A stretch of 64,000 nucleotides of DNA from NCBI GenBank assembly GCA_019638625.1, contig JAHBTK010000002.1, forward strand, positions 62,001-126,000. Direction: 5' to 3'. This stretch comes from Chitinophagaceae bacterium. GTDB lineage: Bacteria > Bacteroidota > Bacteroidia > Chitinophagales > Chitinophagaceae. Shown here piece by piece: positions 56,905 to 64,000 of the stretch. Under the pieces are notes generated by a model. The model saw only the letters and a program-made list of their open reading frames with translations. It did no database searches and was not told the DNA's origin. The translations under genes and the position numbers were made by a program. Positions within the stretch are counted from its first letter, which is position 1, and each line of letters opens with the position of its first letter.

Positions 56905-57840
56905 ATGAACACCAGAATTTTACTTTTAGCGGTAGCTGCAGTAGGTTTAGGAAGTTGTTCTACAATATATAAATCCGGTCAAACCCCTGATGATGTATAT
57001 TATTCCCCCGCCCCCCAGCAGAGAGTTGCATCCAATCAATACAGCGACGATGATGACGGCTATGTGGCCACGCGGGATGGAGAATATGTAAATGTTCAGA
57101 CCGATCAGGATCGTGCGGCATATAATGCAGAGGATAATTATCTCCGCATGAAAGTAAGAAACCGCGCTATGTGGTCTTCACTTGATTACTACGATCCGTA
57201 TTTGGGTGGAATGGCAATGAGCCCCTATTTCGGAAGCGGCTGGAGAATGGGTATGGGATTAGGCTATGGTTATGGCGGCCTCGGTTTCGGATATAATTCT
57301 TTCTATAATCCTTATTGGGGAATGGGCGGACTGCACAACCCTTACTGGGGAATGGGCAGCATGTACAATCCCTATTGGGGAATGGGGTCTTTCTATAACC
57401 CTTATTGGGGCTATGGATCTTTCTACAATCCCTACTTCTATGGTGGCGGCCTGAACCATGGCTACTACCCCGGAGGGACAAAATACAATACGCGTCCGGC
57501 AAGTTCGTATGCACCCCGTACCAGCAACTTAAACAGATACAACAGAACTACCAACAACGCAAATGTATCCGGCAGGAACACACCGGTAAGGGTATTCAGA
57601 AACAACGACAATGGTACGTACGTAAATCCGCGTACCACCAACAGCAGCGGTCGCACACGCTCTACACTGAGTAGCGGCAGCGACAGCAGACCGTCAAGAA
57701 GTTTCGAATCCCGCAGCAGCAACAGCGCACCTACCCGTTCATTCACACCCAGTTCTTCTTCAGGCAGAAGCAGCAGCGGTGGAAGCAGTGGAGGTGGTGG
57801 TGGAAGCGCTCCTTCCCGTGGTGCAGGAAGAGGTGGATAG
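56905..57840 (+). CDS. Lipoprotein with NPYWGMG repeats
   Basis: 311 residues from the ATG at 56905 (MNTRILLLAVAAVGLGSC; lipobox Cys18). A Gly/Tyr/Met-rich middle part contains about five units of the form NPYWGMG (around residues 135-185), preceded by a similar GMGLGYGYGGLGFGYN tract. The last hundred residues are Ser/Arg/Asn-rich and end in a Gly-rich stretch. This low-complexity pattern occurs in Bacteroidota lipoproteins described as vitellogenin-like; function unknown. A good terminator follows at 57882. Confidence 0.7.
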   Translation: MNTRILLLAVAAVGLGSCSTIYKSGQTPDDVYYSPAPQQRVASNQYSDDDDGYVATRDGEYVNVQTDQDRAAYNAEDNYLRMKVRNRAMWSSLDYYDPYLGGMAMSPYFGSGWRMGMGLGYGYGGLGFGYNSFYNPYWGMGGLHNPYWGMGSMYNPYWGMGSFYNPYWGYGSFYNPYFYGGGLNHGYYPGGTKYNTRPASSYAPRTSNLNRYNRTTNNANVSGRNTPVRVFRNNDNGTYVNPRTTNSSGRTRSTLSSGSDSRPSRSFESRSSNSAPTRSFTPSSSSGRSSSGGSSGGGGGSAPSRGAGRGG

Positions 57841-57881
57841 TGGTACAGACACTGACGATTTAATCTTAAAAATAAATAACC

Positions 57882-57907
57882 AAAAGAGCGGAGAACCGCT
57901 CTTTTTT
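57882..57907 (+). terminator. Rho-independent terminator
   Basis: AAAAGAGCGG (57882-57891), loop AGAA, CCGCTCTTTT (57896-57905) and further Ts: a 10-bp perfect stem with a T-run, 41 bases after the lipoprotein gene. Confidence 0.9.
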
Positions 57908-57937
57908 AGCATTAACTGAATGCCCGATTTTATTACT

Positions 57938-59497
57938 ATGAACAAGAAACTTGGTATCGCCGTTGTATCCATTTTGTCATCGTCATTTTTATTCGCCCAG
58001 GACCCGGCAGACGCTATACGGTTCAGTTGGCTGACCTCCCAGGGAACTGCCAGGGCCCAGTCGCTGGGAGGAGCTACCACAGCACTGGGAGGAGATATAA
58101 CCGCCCTGTACAGTAACCCGGCAGGGCTGGGTTTCTATAAAACCAGCGAACTGGTGCTAACGCCCGGGTTTCACGCCATGGACAACAACAGCACCTACCG
58201 GGGAAACACTTCTAATGATTTTAAAAACGGGTTCACCTATGGCCCTATCGGGCTGGTATATGCTATGCCCAATTACAACAACAGCAAATGGAAGAACACC
58301 ACCTTAGGAGTATCCATCAGCAGGGCGGCAAACTTCAACAACAATATTTATACTTCCGGCAGTAACAACCAGAGTTCCTACTCAGAAAAGTACCTGGACC
58401 AACTGATCCGGAATAATGCCACCAACCTGGATGACGCTGTTTGGGATTATCCCTATGGTGCCAGCCTCGGTTTAAACACATACCTTATTGACCCTACATT
58501 TGACAACGACAACCAGTTAGACGGTTATATAAGCAATGCTTCCGTGGGTACGGGACTCAACCAGCGACATATTGTTGATACCAGGGGAGGAATTTCCGAT
58601 TTCAGTATCGGGGTGGGAACAAACTACAATGATGTCTTTTATTTCGGCGGTTCTATCAATATCAACCGGCTGACTTTTACCCGCACCAGCACGTTTACCG
58701 AAGAGGACGCTACCAATAATACCAACAACGACTTTAACTATTTTACCGCGGTAGACTACCTGAATACCAACGGCGCCGGCGCAAGTGTCAAACTTGGTAT
58801 CATGGCCAAACCAACCGAAGCCCTGCGGGTGGGTGTAAGTTTTCACAGCCCGTCCTGGTATTCGTTCAAAGATACTTACACCGCCGAGCTGACCACTGAT
58901 ACGGAAGGGTATGAAGGCGTGAAAAGGCAGAGTTCACTGGACCTGAATGAAGGTTATGCCGGGGAATTCGATTACCGCTACCGGTCTCCCATGAAGTTTG
59001 GTGTGGGCGCGGCATACTTTTTTGGCGCTAATGAAGATATTACAAGCCAGAAAGGCTTCGTTACCGCCGACCTGGAGTTTATCAACTATACGAATTCCAG
59101 TTTCAAGGCCCAAAACAACAATACCGCTGACCGGCAGTATTTTCAGGACCTGAACAATACCATTGATAATGTTTTCAAAAGCAGTATCAGTGCCAGGATT
59201 GGCGGCGAGCTGAAATTTTCTACGTTTATGGTAAGAGCCGGTTTCGCTTACTATGGCAATCCTTATACCGGCGCCTATTTTTACAATATACCCGGTCATA
59301 ATACAACCGCCAGCAGAACGAATATTTCCGGGGGACTTGGCTGGCGTAATAAAGGGGTATTTGTTGACCTGGCTTATGTGTACCAGATGATCCGGGACGC
59401 TTATTATCCTTATGTGCTGGACGAAAATGACTTTGATGTGGCCAGGTTAAAAAGCTCCAATGTAAACATCCTGCTTACTGTCGGCTTCAAATTTTAG
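57938..59497 (+). CDS. OmpP1/FadL/TodX-like outer-membrane protein
   Basis: 519 residues from the ATG at 57938 (MNKKLGIAVVSILSSSFLFAQ, signal peptide). The start of the mature part, AIRFSWLTSQGTARAQSLGGATTALGGDITALYSNPAGLGF, shown here over two blocks, is the typical N-terminal plug and barrel start of the FadL family. The end is a beta-strand with a terminal Phe (LLTVGFKF), suited for insertion by BamA. It should let hydrophobic compounds through the outer membrane. Substrate is not evident. Confidence 0.83.
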   Translation: MNKKLGIAVVSILSSSFLFAQDPADAIRFSWLTSQGTARAQSLGGATTALGGDITALYSNPAGLGFYKTSELVLTPGFHAMDNNSTYRGNTSNDFKNGFTYGPIGLVYAMPNYNNSKWKNTTLGVSISRAANFNNNIYTSGSNNQSSYSEKYLDQLIRNNATNLDDAVWDYPYGASLGLNTYLIDPTFDNDNQLDGYISNASVGTGLNQRHIVDTRGGISDFSIGVGTNYNDVFYFGGSININRLTFTRTSTFTEEDATNNTNNDFNYFTAVDYLNTNGAGASVKLGIMAKPTEALRVGVSFHSPSWYSFKDTYTAELTTDTEGYEGVKRQSSLDLNEGYAGEFDYRYRSPMKFGVGAAYFFGANEDITSQKGFVTADLEFINYTNSSFKAQNNNTADRQYFQDLNNTIDNVFKSSISARIGGELKFSTFMVRAGFAYYGNPYTGAYFYNIPGHNTTASRTNISGGLGWRNKGVFVDLAYVYQMIRDAYYPYVLDENDFDVARLKSSNVNILLTVGFKF

Positions 59498-59667
59498 CCG
59501 ACCTGTTCATTATGCATTTCTTCCTGTTGAGTTAAGCGGGGGTGCATTTACCTTCGGTGAGAACTATTCTCATTGCGGCAAAATCAGGGATAAACAAATG
59601 CCGCAATAAAGTTCTAATTTTCGCAATAAGGATACAACCGGCCAAAATAATGCGGCAACCCGCATAT

Positions 59668-59783
59668 CCCCCGCCAGCGGGGGTTGAAGCATAGAACTAA
59701 ATCAATGCTACACGTGAGGGGGTGGATATCCTCCCCCGTAGCAAATTGCTGATGATGCCGGTTACAGCCCCCTCCCGAGGGGG
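59668..59783. repeat. Cluster of three GC-rich palindromes
   Basis: First: CCCCCGC-CA-GCGGGGG (59668-59683). Second: GGGGG-T-GGATATCC-T-CCCCC (59718-59737) inside a TGCTAC..GTAGCA frame. Third: CCCCCTC-CC-GAGGGGG (59768-59783). They are about 50 bases apart. The second resembles the 33492-33531 hairpin. The set recalls bacterial REP/BIME-like elements; no transposase is close. Confidence 0.7.
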
Positions 59784-59927
59784 ACATGACACTGGCTGAT
59801 GATAGTGTTTTGAGAATAAAACAGTCAAACTACTGTTGCTAATCGGAAAGTCAGCAAATAATTATAAAGCGAAAATTGAAATGCATCCTTCAGCGGGAAT
59901 AACCCCTTCCATAAAGGCTTTAGGCAG

Positions 59928-59935
59928 TATCTTTG
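59928..59935 (+). promoter_or_regulatory. Candidate -7 promoter element of pruA
   Basis: TATCTTTG is an exact TAnnTTTG and lies 18 bases before the ATG at 59954. The -33 side has no clear TTTG. It would give a very short 5' leader. Confidence 0.4.
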
Positions 59936-59953
59936 CTGCATAAACCGTCATTT

Positions 59954-61585
59954 ATGAGTTTAGGAACTTTCAGCTATCCTCTTCCGGCAAATGAACCTGT
60001 ATTAAACTACAGCGCCGGCAGCAATGAAAAAAAGGTTTTAAAGCAAACACTGGCACTCCTGAAAAAGGAAACAGCCGATATACCCATGTATATTGGTAGC
60101 AAAGAGGTAAGAACCGGAAAAAAAACAGCCATACATCCCCCGCATGAAATTGCCCACACGCTGGGATATTTTCACGAAGGCACAGAAAAACATGTGCAGC
60201 AGGCTATTGATGCCGCTCTGCAGGCAAAACCCGCCTGGGAAGCTACCAGTTGGGAAAACAGAGCCAATATTTTTCTGAAAGCCGCCGACCTTATAGCCAC
60301 CAAATACCGTTCGTATATGAACGGCACCACCATGCTGGGACAAAGCAAGAACGTATACCAGGCAGAAATAGATTCCGCCTGTGAAATCATAGATTTCCTG
60401 CGTTTTAATGTTCATTTTCTCAGCGAAATATACCAACAGCAACCCATCAGCAGCGCGGGCATACACAACCGGATGGAATGGCGTCCGCTGGAAGGTTTTG
60501 TACTGGCGGTCTCTCCTTTTAATTTTACGGCAATAGGCGGCAACCTGCCCACTTCCGCCGCTATGTGCGGTAACGTGGTAGTATGGAAACCAGCCTATAC
60601 CCAGGTATATTCCGCCCAGATGTTCATGCGCATTTTAAAGGAAGCAGGATTACCCGACGGCGTAATCAACCTGATCTATGTAGACGGGCCCGTATTGGGT
60701 AAAATATGTTTCTCTCATAAGGATTTCGCGGGAGTACATTTCACAGGCTCTACCGGTGTATTCAACCATATGTGGAAGACCATCGGCGAGAACATACCCA
60801 ACTATCGCACTTATCCGCGTATAGTAGGAGAAACCGGCGGGAAGGATTTTGTAATTGCCCACGAAAGCGCCGACCCGGATATTGTGGCAACCGCCTTGCT
60901 GCGGGGCGCCTTTGAATTCCAGGGGCAGAAATGTTCGGCTGCCTCACGGGCATACTTACCCGACAATATAGCGGAAACGGTAAAGAAAAAGCTGAAGGAG
61001 GGCATTAAAAGCTTCAAAATGGGTACAGTAGAAAATTTCACTAATTTTATCAACGCGGTAATTGACGAAAAAGCTTTTGATAAAATAAAGAAATACATCG
61101 ACGATGCCCGCAAAGACAAACAGGCTGACATTATAGCCGGCGGAAAATGCGACAAGACCAGGGGATACTTTATTGAACCTACAGTTATTGAAGCAAAAAC
61201 TCCGGATTATGTTACCATGTGCGAAGAAATTTTTGGCCCCGTATTGACGATATATGTGTACAAAAGAAAAAAGTTTGAAGAAACCCTCGAACTGGTGAAC
61301 AATACTTCGCCCTATGCGCTCACCGGCTCCATTATTTCAACGGACAGGCAGGCGGTGGAACTGGCAACCAGTAAGCTTCGCCATGCTGCCGGCAATTTTT
61401 ACATTAATGACAAACCCACCGGCGCGGTGGTGGGGCAACAACCGTTTGGCGGCGCCAGGGCCAGTGGCACCAACGATAAAGCGGGCAGTATGCTGAATTT
61501 ATACCGGTGGCTAAGCGCCAGGACCATTAAAGAAACATTTAATCCCCCGGCAAATTACGGTTATCCTTTCCTGGAAGAAAAATAA
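59954..61585 (+). CDS. pruA: L-glutamate gamma-semialdehyde dehydrogenase
   Basis: 543 residues from the ATG at 59954 (MSLGTFSYPLPANEPVLNY). Aldehyde dehydrogenase of the single-domain P5C dehydrogenase type (ALDH4-like). Motifs: AVSPFNFTAIGGNLPTSAAM region, FTGSTGVFNHMWK, the catalytic Glu in VGETGGKDF, the catalytic Cys in FQGQKCSAASRAY, and the C-terminal GQQPFGGARASGTNDKAG. It oxidises glutamate semialdehyde to glutamate in proline or arginine breakdown. No proline dehydrogenase is next to it. pyrR follows after 30 bases. Confidence 0.93.
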   Translation: MSLGTFSYPLPANEPVLNYSAGSNEKKVLKQTLALLKKETADIPMYIGSKEVRTGKKTAIHPPHEIAHTLGYFHEGTEKHVQQAIDAALQAKPAWEATSWENRANIFLKAADLIATKYRSYMNGTTMLGQSKNVYQAEIDSACEIIDFLRFNVHFLSEIYQQQPISSAGIHNRMEWRPLEGFVLAVSPFNFTAIGGNLPTSAAMCGNVVVWKPAYTQVYSAQMFMRILKEAGLPDGVINLIYVDGPVLGKICFSHKDFAGVHFTGSTGVFNHMWKTIGENIPNYRTYPRIVGETGGKDFVIAHESADPDIVATALLRGAFEFQGQKCSAASRAYLPDNIAETVKKKLKEGIKSFKMGTVENFTNFINAVIDEKAFDKIKKYIDDARKDKQADIIAGGKCDKTRGYFIEPTVIEAKTPDYVTMCEEIFGPVLTIYVYKRKKFEETLELVNNTSPYALTGSIISTDRQAVELATSKLRHAAGNFYINDKPTGAVVGQQPFGGARASGTNDKAGSMLNLYRWLSARTIKETFNPPANYGYPFLEEK

Positions 61586-61615
61586 GTTATATTCGTTGTC
61601 CCAAAAAAATATATA

Positions 61616-62125
61616 GTGAAGACGATACTGGATACATACCAGCTAAACCTTACCATTCAAAGGCTTGGATTTGAGATTATCGAACGGCATCCCGATCTTG
61701 AAAAAATGGTGCTGATAGGTATTCAGCCCAGGGGGGTGTTTTTATCTGACCGGATTGCCGCTCATATCAAAAGCATATACCCCGAAGTTCAGTTGTCCTA
61801 TGGCAAGCTGGATATAACATTCTACAGGGACGACATACGCAATGAACTGCACACCGCCAATAAAACGGATATCCCATTTTCCATACAACAAAAAGAGGTA
61901 GTGTTGATTGACGATGTACTGTATAAAGGAAGAACCACCCGTGCGGCGCTGGATGCCCTGATGGCATTCGGACGACCGGCAAGGGTGGAACTTTGTATAT
62001 TGATCGACAGGCGTTTCAGCCGCGAACTGCCTATTCAACCGGATTACTGCGGGAAGGCAATTGATTCCAATGTTTCCCAAAAAGTAACGGTAGAATGGGA
62101 TAAAGAAGAAGTGATCCTGCATTAG
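61616..62125 (+). CDS. pyrR: PyrR-type phosphoribosyltransferase
   Basis: 169 residues from a GTG start at 61616. Type I phosphoribosyltransferase fold with the PRPP loop VVLIDDVLYKGRTTRAALDAL near residue 100 and ILIDRRFSRELPIQPDYCGK, characteristic of PyrR. PyrR proteins have uracil phosphoribosyltransferase activity and in Gram-positives regulate pyr mRNA by binding RNA; in Bacteroidota the RNA role is not shown. The start lies 30 bases after pruA, on the same strand. Confidence 0.9.
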   Translation: MKTILDTYQLNLTIQRLGFEIIERHPDLEKMVLIGIQPRGVFLSDRIAAHIKSIYPEVQLSYGKLDITFYRDDIRNELHTANKTDIPFSIQQKEVVLIDDVLYKGRTTRAALDALMAFGRPARVELCILIDRRFSRELPIQPDYCGKAIDSNVSQKVTVEWDKEEVILH

Positions 62126-62152
62126 GCAGAAAAGTAAGATGATAAACGATCA

Positions 62153-62221
62153 GAACCGCCTTCTTACGATTTTCCGGTCTTACCATTTTACTTTTTACTC
62201 TCTTACTATTTTACAGTCTTA
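62153..62221 (-). repeat. Degenerate octamer array (GTAAGATG-type) at the FKBP stop
   Basis: On the minus strand: GTAAGACT, GTAAAATA, GTAAGAGA, GTAAAAA, GTAAAATG, GTAAGACC, GGAAAATC, GTAAGAAG. The FKBP stop codon TAA is part of the first unit. The last units match those after proS closely (GG.AAGAC.GGAAAATCGTAAGA). Confidence 0.75.
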
Positions 62222-62731
62222 CTGTACATCCAGCAGATCAACATCGAAAATAAGAATTGAATTAGCCGGAATAACCACTTCACCGGTGTTGGGATTTTTC
62301 CGGTCTGTGCTTCCATAACCCATGTAGGGCGGAATATACAGGGTAATTTTACCCCCGGATTTTATTTTATTTAACCCTTTCTGCCAACCGGCGATAACAC
62401 CGCCCAGATAAAAACTCACCGGCTCTGTGGACTGGTCGAAAACCGTTTCGTTCGTAAGTTTTCCTTTATAGTTAACCACCACCAAAGAACAAGCCGTGGG
62501 AACGACAGTGCCCGTGCCCGCAGACTGGATCGTATAAAACAAACCGGAAGGGTCCTCTACATAGCCTGTTATACCTTTATCATCAAGATAATCTTTTACT
62601 TTAGCTGCCTGGGTATCAACACGGGTTACCGTTGCTTCCTCGTACGGACATCCGGACTCTTTATTTTTTAAACAACCGGAGATCATCAAACCTGCTGTCA
62701 ATACAGCAAAACCTAATAAGACTTTTTTCAT
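62219..62731 (-). CDS. FKBP-type peptidyl-prolyl isomerase lipoprotein
   Basis: 170 residues. Lipobox ISGC with Cys20, so anchored in a membrane and facing the periplasm or the surface. The FKBP domain covers the C-terminal two-thirds: VVNYKGKLTNETVFDQS, YLGGVIAGWQKGLNKIKSGGKITLYIPPYMGYG region, and the final ANSILIFDVDLLDV strand. It speeds proline isomerisation in exported proteins. Its stop codon lies within an octamer array. Confidence 0.92.
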   Translation of the reverse strand: MKKVLLGFAVLTAGLMISGCLKNKESGCPYEEATVTRVDTQAAKVKDYLDDKGITGYVEDPSGLFYTIQSAGTGTVVPTACSLVVVNYKGKLTNETVFDQSTEPVSFYLGGVIAGWQKGLNKIKSGGKITLYIPPYMGYGSTDRKNPNTGEVVIPANSILIFDVDLLDVQ

Positions 62732-62785
62732 ATTCTAATTTAAGACTTTAACACGTTGATAAAAAGCGGAGCAGGAACGTTGCAT

Positions 62786-63097
62786 CTATTCTGATTCTTC
62801 TTTCAATTTTAACTCCCTGTATCGCTGTTCCCGCATCTCCCACTTATGCTTTTTATTAAATATTGCAAAAAAACAACTTATGATTATAATCGCTATAATT
62901 AAAACAAGGGGATTAAAGCTGCTGTTCCTGATCATTGCGGCCCGTTTGTACCAGCCGGACATAAAATTCAGAAGAATGGGAAGCCCGAAAACAAGTCCCA
63001 AAGGCAGCCCTATCAGCAGTTGGCGGAATGTTTTCTTTTCCTTATCCCGGTTTTCCTCCCAGTACTTTACAAATGCTTTTTCTTCTTCACTCAACAT
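62786..63097 (-). CDS. Small hypothetical membrane protein
   Basis: 103 residues. Two hydrophobic helices (FRQLLIGLPLGLVFGLPILLNFM and FNPLVLIIAIIIISCFFAIF) between charged ends; the N-terminus is acidic and Lys-rich (MLSEEEKAFVKYWEENRDKE), the C-terminus Lys/Glu-rich. I do not recognise a named family. It is 54 bases upstream of the FKBP gene on the same strand and may be cotranscribed with it. Confidence 0.65.
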   Translation of the reverse strand: MLSEEEKAFVKYWEENRDKEKKTFRQLLIGLPLGLVFGLPILLNFMSGWYKRAAMIRNSSFNPLVLIIAIIIISCFFAIFNKKHKWEMREQRYRELKLKEESE

Positions 63098-63424
63098 AAC
63101 AGCATCCTATAAAACTGCAAATATATCGTGGGAGATATAAAGAAAACTATCAAAATGTCAAAAAAAAGTGAAAGACGCTGTGTTTCAGCGGATCGGGTAA
63201 CAGGATACCGGAGTAAGATTTTTTTGTGAGCCTTAGTCCCATAGCCTTTTGAGTTCCGAACTCTAACCCTTTCTGGTTCCACACAGCATTCGCGTGCAGA
63301 GCCTTGTACCAGGTTGAGGAAAGGCGTATCGGTGTATCAGAGACGAAAATTTAAAATATACCCTTAATTATTTAATAACATATATTTTTAAAAAAATATG
63401 TAAATTCGGAAAACCTGATACCAT
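63098..63424. other. Spacer between divergent genes
   Basis: About 327 bases without a supported gene. It holds a small hairpin GAGTT-CCG-AACTC (63251-63263), like the GGA/CCG-loop hairpins at 2931 and 41228, and a very AT-rich end with ACATATATTTTT/AAAAATATGT as inverted pair just before the YkuK-like gene. A TAAATTCG box near 63400 may be its -7 element. Confidence 0.5.
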
Positions 63425-63898
63425 ATGTTATGGAGAAAATTTAACGGGGAACGAATACATATCCCCATTAAGGATGAAGTAAAAAACGCTATTATCCGCG
63501 AAACCCGGAACGGATTCCATCTCAAAGTTTGCATCGGCACCGACTCGCAGGTGAAAGGAGCAGAAACGGAATTTGCTACCGTAATTGTTTTTCTCAGGGA
63601 GGGACATGGAGGCTTTATGTTCATTCACAACGAGAAAACCCGGAAACAGTTTTCCATTAAGGAAAGAATGCTGGTGGAAGTAGCCAAAAGTATTGAGATC
63701 GCCTATGAACTCTGCGACCTGTTTACTCAATACGATGTAGACATGGAGGTACATGCGGATATCAATACCAATCCGCAGTTCAAAAGCAATGAGGCGCTCC
63801 GCGAAGCGATGGGTTATATCCTGGGAATGGGCTTTGCGTTCAAAGCCAAACCGGAGGCCTTTGCCAGCAGCAGTTGCGCTAATAAGGTAGTGAACTGA
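63425..63898 (+). CDS. YkuK-like (DUF458) RNase H-fold protein
   Basis: 157 residues. The sequence LKVCIGTDSQVKGAETEFATVIVFL, here broken at the first strand pair, and later VEVHADINTNPQFKSNEAL, with a final GYILGMGFAFKAKPEAFASS, matches the DUF458/YkuK family, which has a ribonuclease-H-like fold. Asp residues in GTDSQ and HADIN would be the metal ligands. The biological role is unknown. The stop abuts that of a minus-strand gene. Confidence 0.82.
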   Translation: MLWRKFNGERIHIPIKDEVKNAIIRETRNGFHLKVCIGTDSQVKGAETEFATVIVFLREGHGGFMFIHNEKTRKQFSIKERMLVEVAKSIEIAYELCDLFTQYDVDMEVHADINTNPQFKSNEALREAMGYILGMGFAFKAKPEAFASSSCANKVVN

Positions 63899-64000
63899 TC
63901 ATCTTATCCTGTAAAACTTCCCGTAAAAGCGGCGTTGCTCTCCGCTCATGGATTTGTCTCCCCTATTCTTTCCCCTTCTCCTCCTTATATACCAGGTTCC
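63899..64000 (-). CDS. C-terminal end of an unknown gene (partial)
   Basis: An open frame of 33 codons enters from the right edge and ends with TGA at 63899-63901. The product ends with a very basic stretch (YIRRRRGKNRGDKS, then MSGEQRRFYGKFYRIR), as found after the last helix of membrane proteins. Too short for a family. The stop-to-stop abutment with the YkuK-like gene, a pattern seen also at 26519/26520, supports its being real. Confidence 0.4.
   Translation of the reverse strand, partial: GTWYIRRRRGKNRGDKSMSGEQRRFYGKFYRIR

Larger units (their letters stand above)
59498..59953. other. Long non-coding stretch before pruA
   Basis: About 455 bases without a supported frame. It holds a small hairpin GAGAA-CTA-TTCTC (near 59559-59571), an ATTGCGGCA/TGCCGCAAT inverted pair (59572-59580 and 59599-59607) that may end the upstream transcript, the palindrome cluster at 59668-59783, and a -7 box at 59928. 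Confidence 0.7.

Noticed and set aside
59572..59607. Terminator for the OmpP1/FadL-like gene
   Set aside because: The ATTGCGGCA/TGCCGCAAT stem is perfect but the loop is 18 bases and only a weak T-rich stretch follows; described as a spacer feature instead.

Overview
The window looks like chromosomal DNA of a Bacteroidota bacterium, most likely of the Chitinophagaceae type. The signs are a PorP/SprF-type protein and a C-terminal sorting domain of the type IX secretion system, a CarboxypepD-like TonB-dependent receptor, GLPGLI/DUF4412-like, DUF4199 and DUF3817 proteins, several Tat-exported Gfo/Idh/MocA oxidoreductases, and promoters resembling TTTG-N19/20-TAnnTTTG. The genus cannot be fixed from sequence reading alone. 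No rRNA, tRNA, CRISPR array, transposase or phage gene was found.

Layout. 1-1760: 5' part of a PorP/SprF gene and a lipoprotein lipase/esterase. 1957-13541: a complete myo-inositol catabolic cluster on the minus strand (iolB, iolC, iolA/mmsA, iolG, a sodium/solute symporter, iolJ, iolD, iolE), with a divergent LacI-family gene. A CAAACGTTTG palindrome lies in the divergent gap on top of a plausible iol promoter. 13670-20006: DUF3817 protein, a putative carbohydrate cassette (Tat oxidoreductase, alpha/beta hydrolase, FG-GAP protein), two unknown small proteins and a type IX-secreted SGNH hydrolase. 20215-33103: housekeeping and mixed genes (pyrG, yidC, TPR protein, FAD oxidoreductase, oxidoreductase plus fluoride channel, Lys/Ala-rich histone-like protein, nuclease, ABC exporter). 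33562-42191: TonB receptor, LytTR regulator, NdpA-like protein, OYE reductase, alcohol dehydrogenase, SDR. 42226-49255: nitrite assimilation (Crp/Fnr regulator, cobA, nirB, nirD, nitrite channel, outer-membrane porin). 49557-64000: third Tat oxidoreductase, two glycosyltransferases, DUF4199, a dihydroorotase homologue lacking metal ligands, proS, a repeat-rich lipoprotein, an OmpP1/FadL-like protein, pruA, pyrR, an FKBP lipoprotein and a YkuK-like protein, ending in the 3' end of a minus-strand gene.

How the genes work together. The iol genes would convert imported inositol to dihydroxyacetone phosphate and acetyl-CoA. The nir block would import nitrite, make sirohaem and reduce nitrite to ammonium. 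pyrG, pyrR and the dihydroorotase homologue all concern pyrimidines but are scattered.

The most unusual material is intergenic. Degenerate tandem arrays with an 8-bp period begin at or next to the stop codons of iolJ, the alcohol dehydrogenase, proS and the FKBP gene. A composite repeat with hairpins that differ by compensatory changes follows the arrays at iolJ and the alcohol dehydrogenase. A cluster of GC-rich palindromes precedes pruA and has a relative downstream of the TonB receptor.
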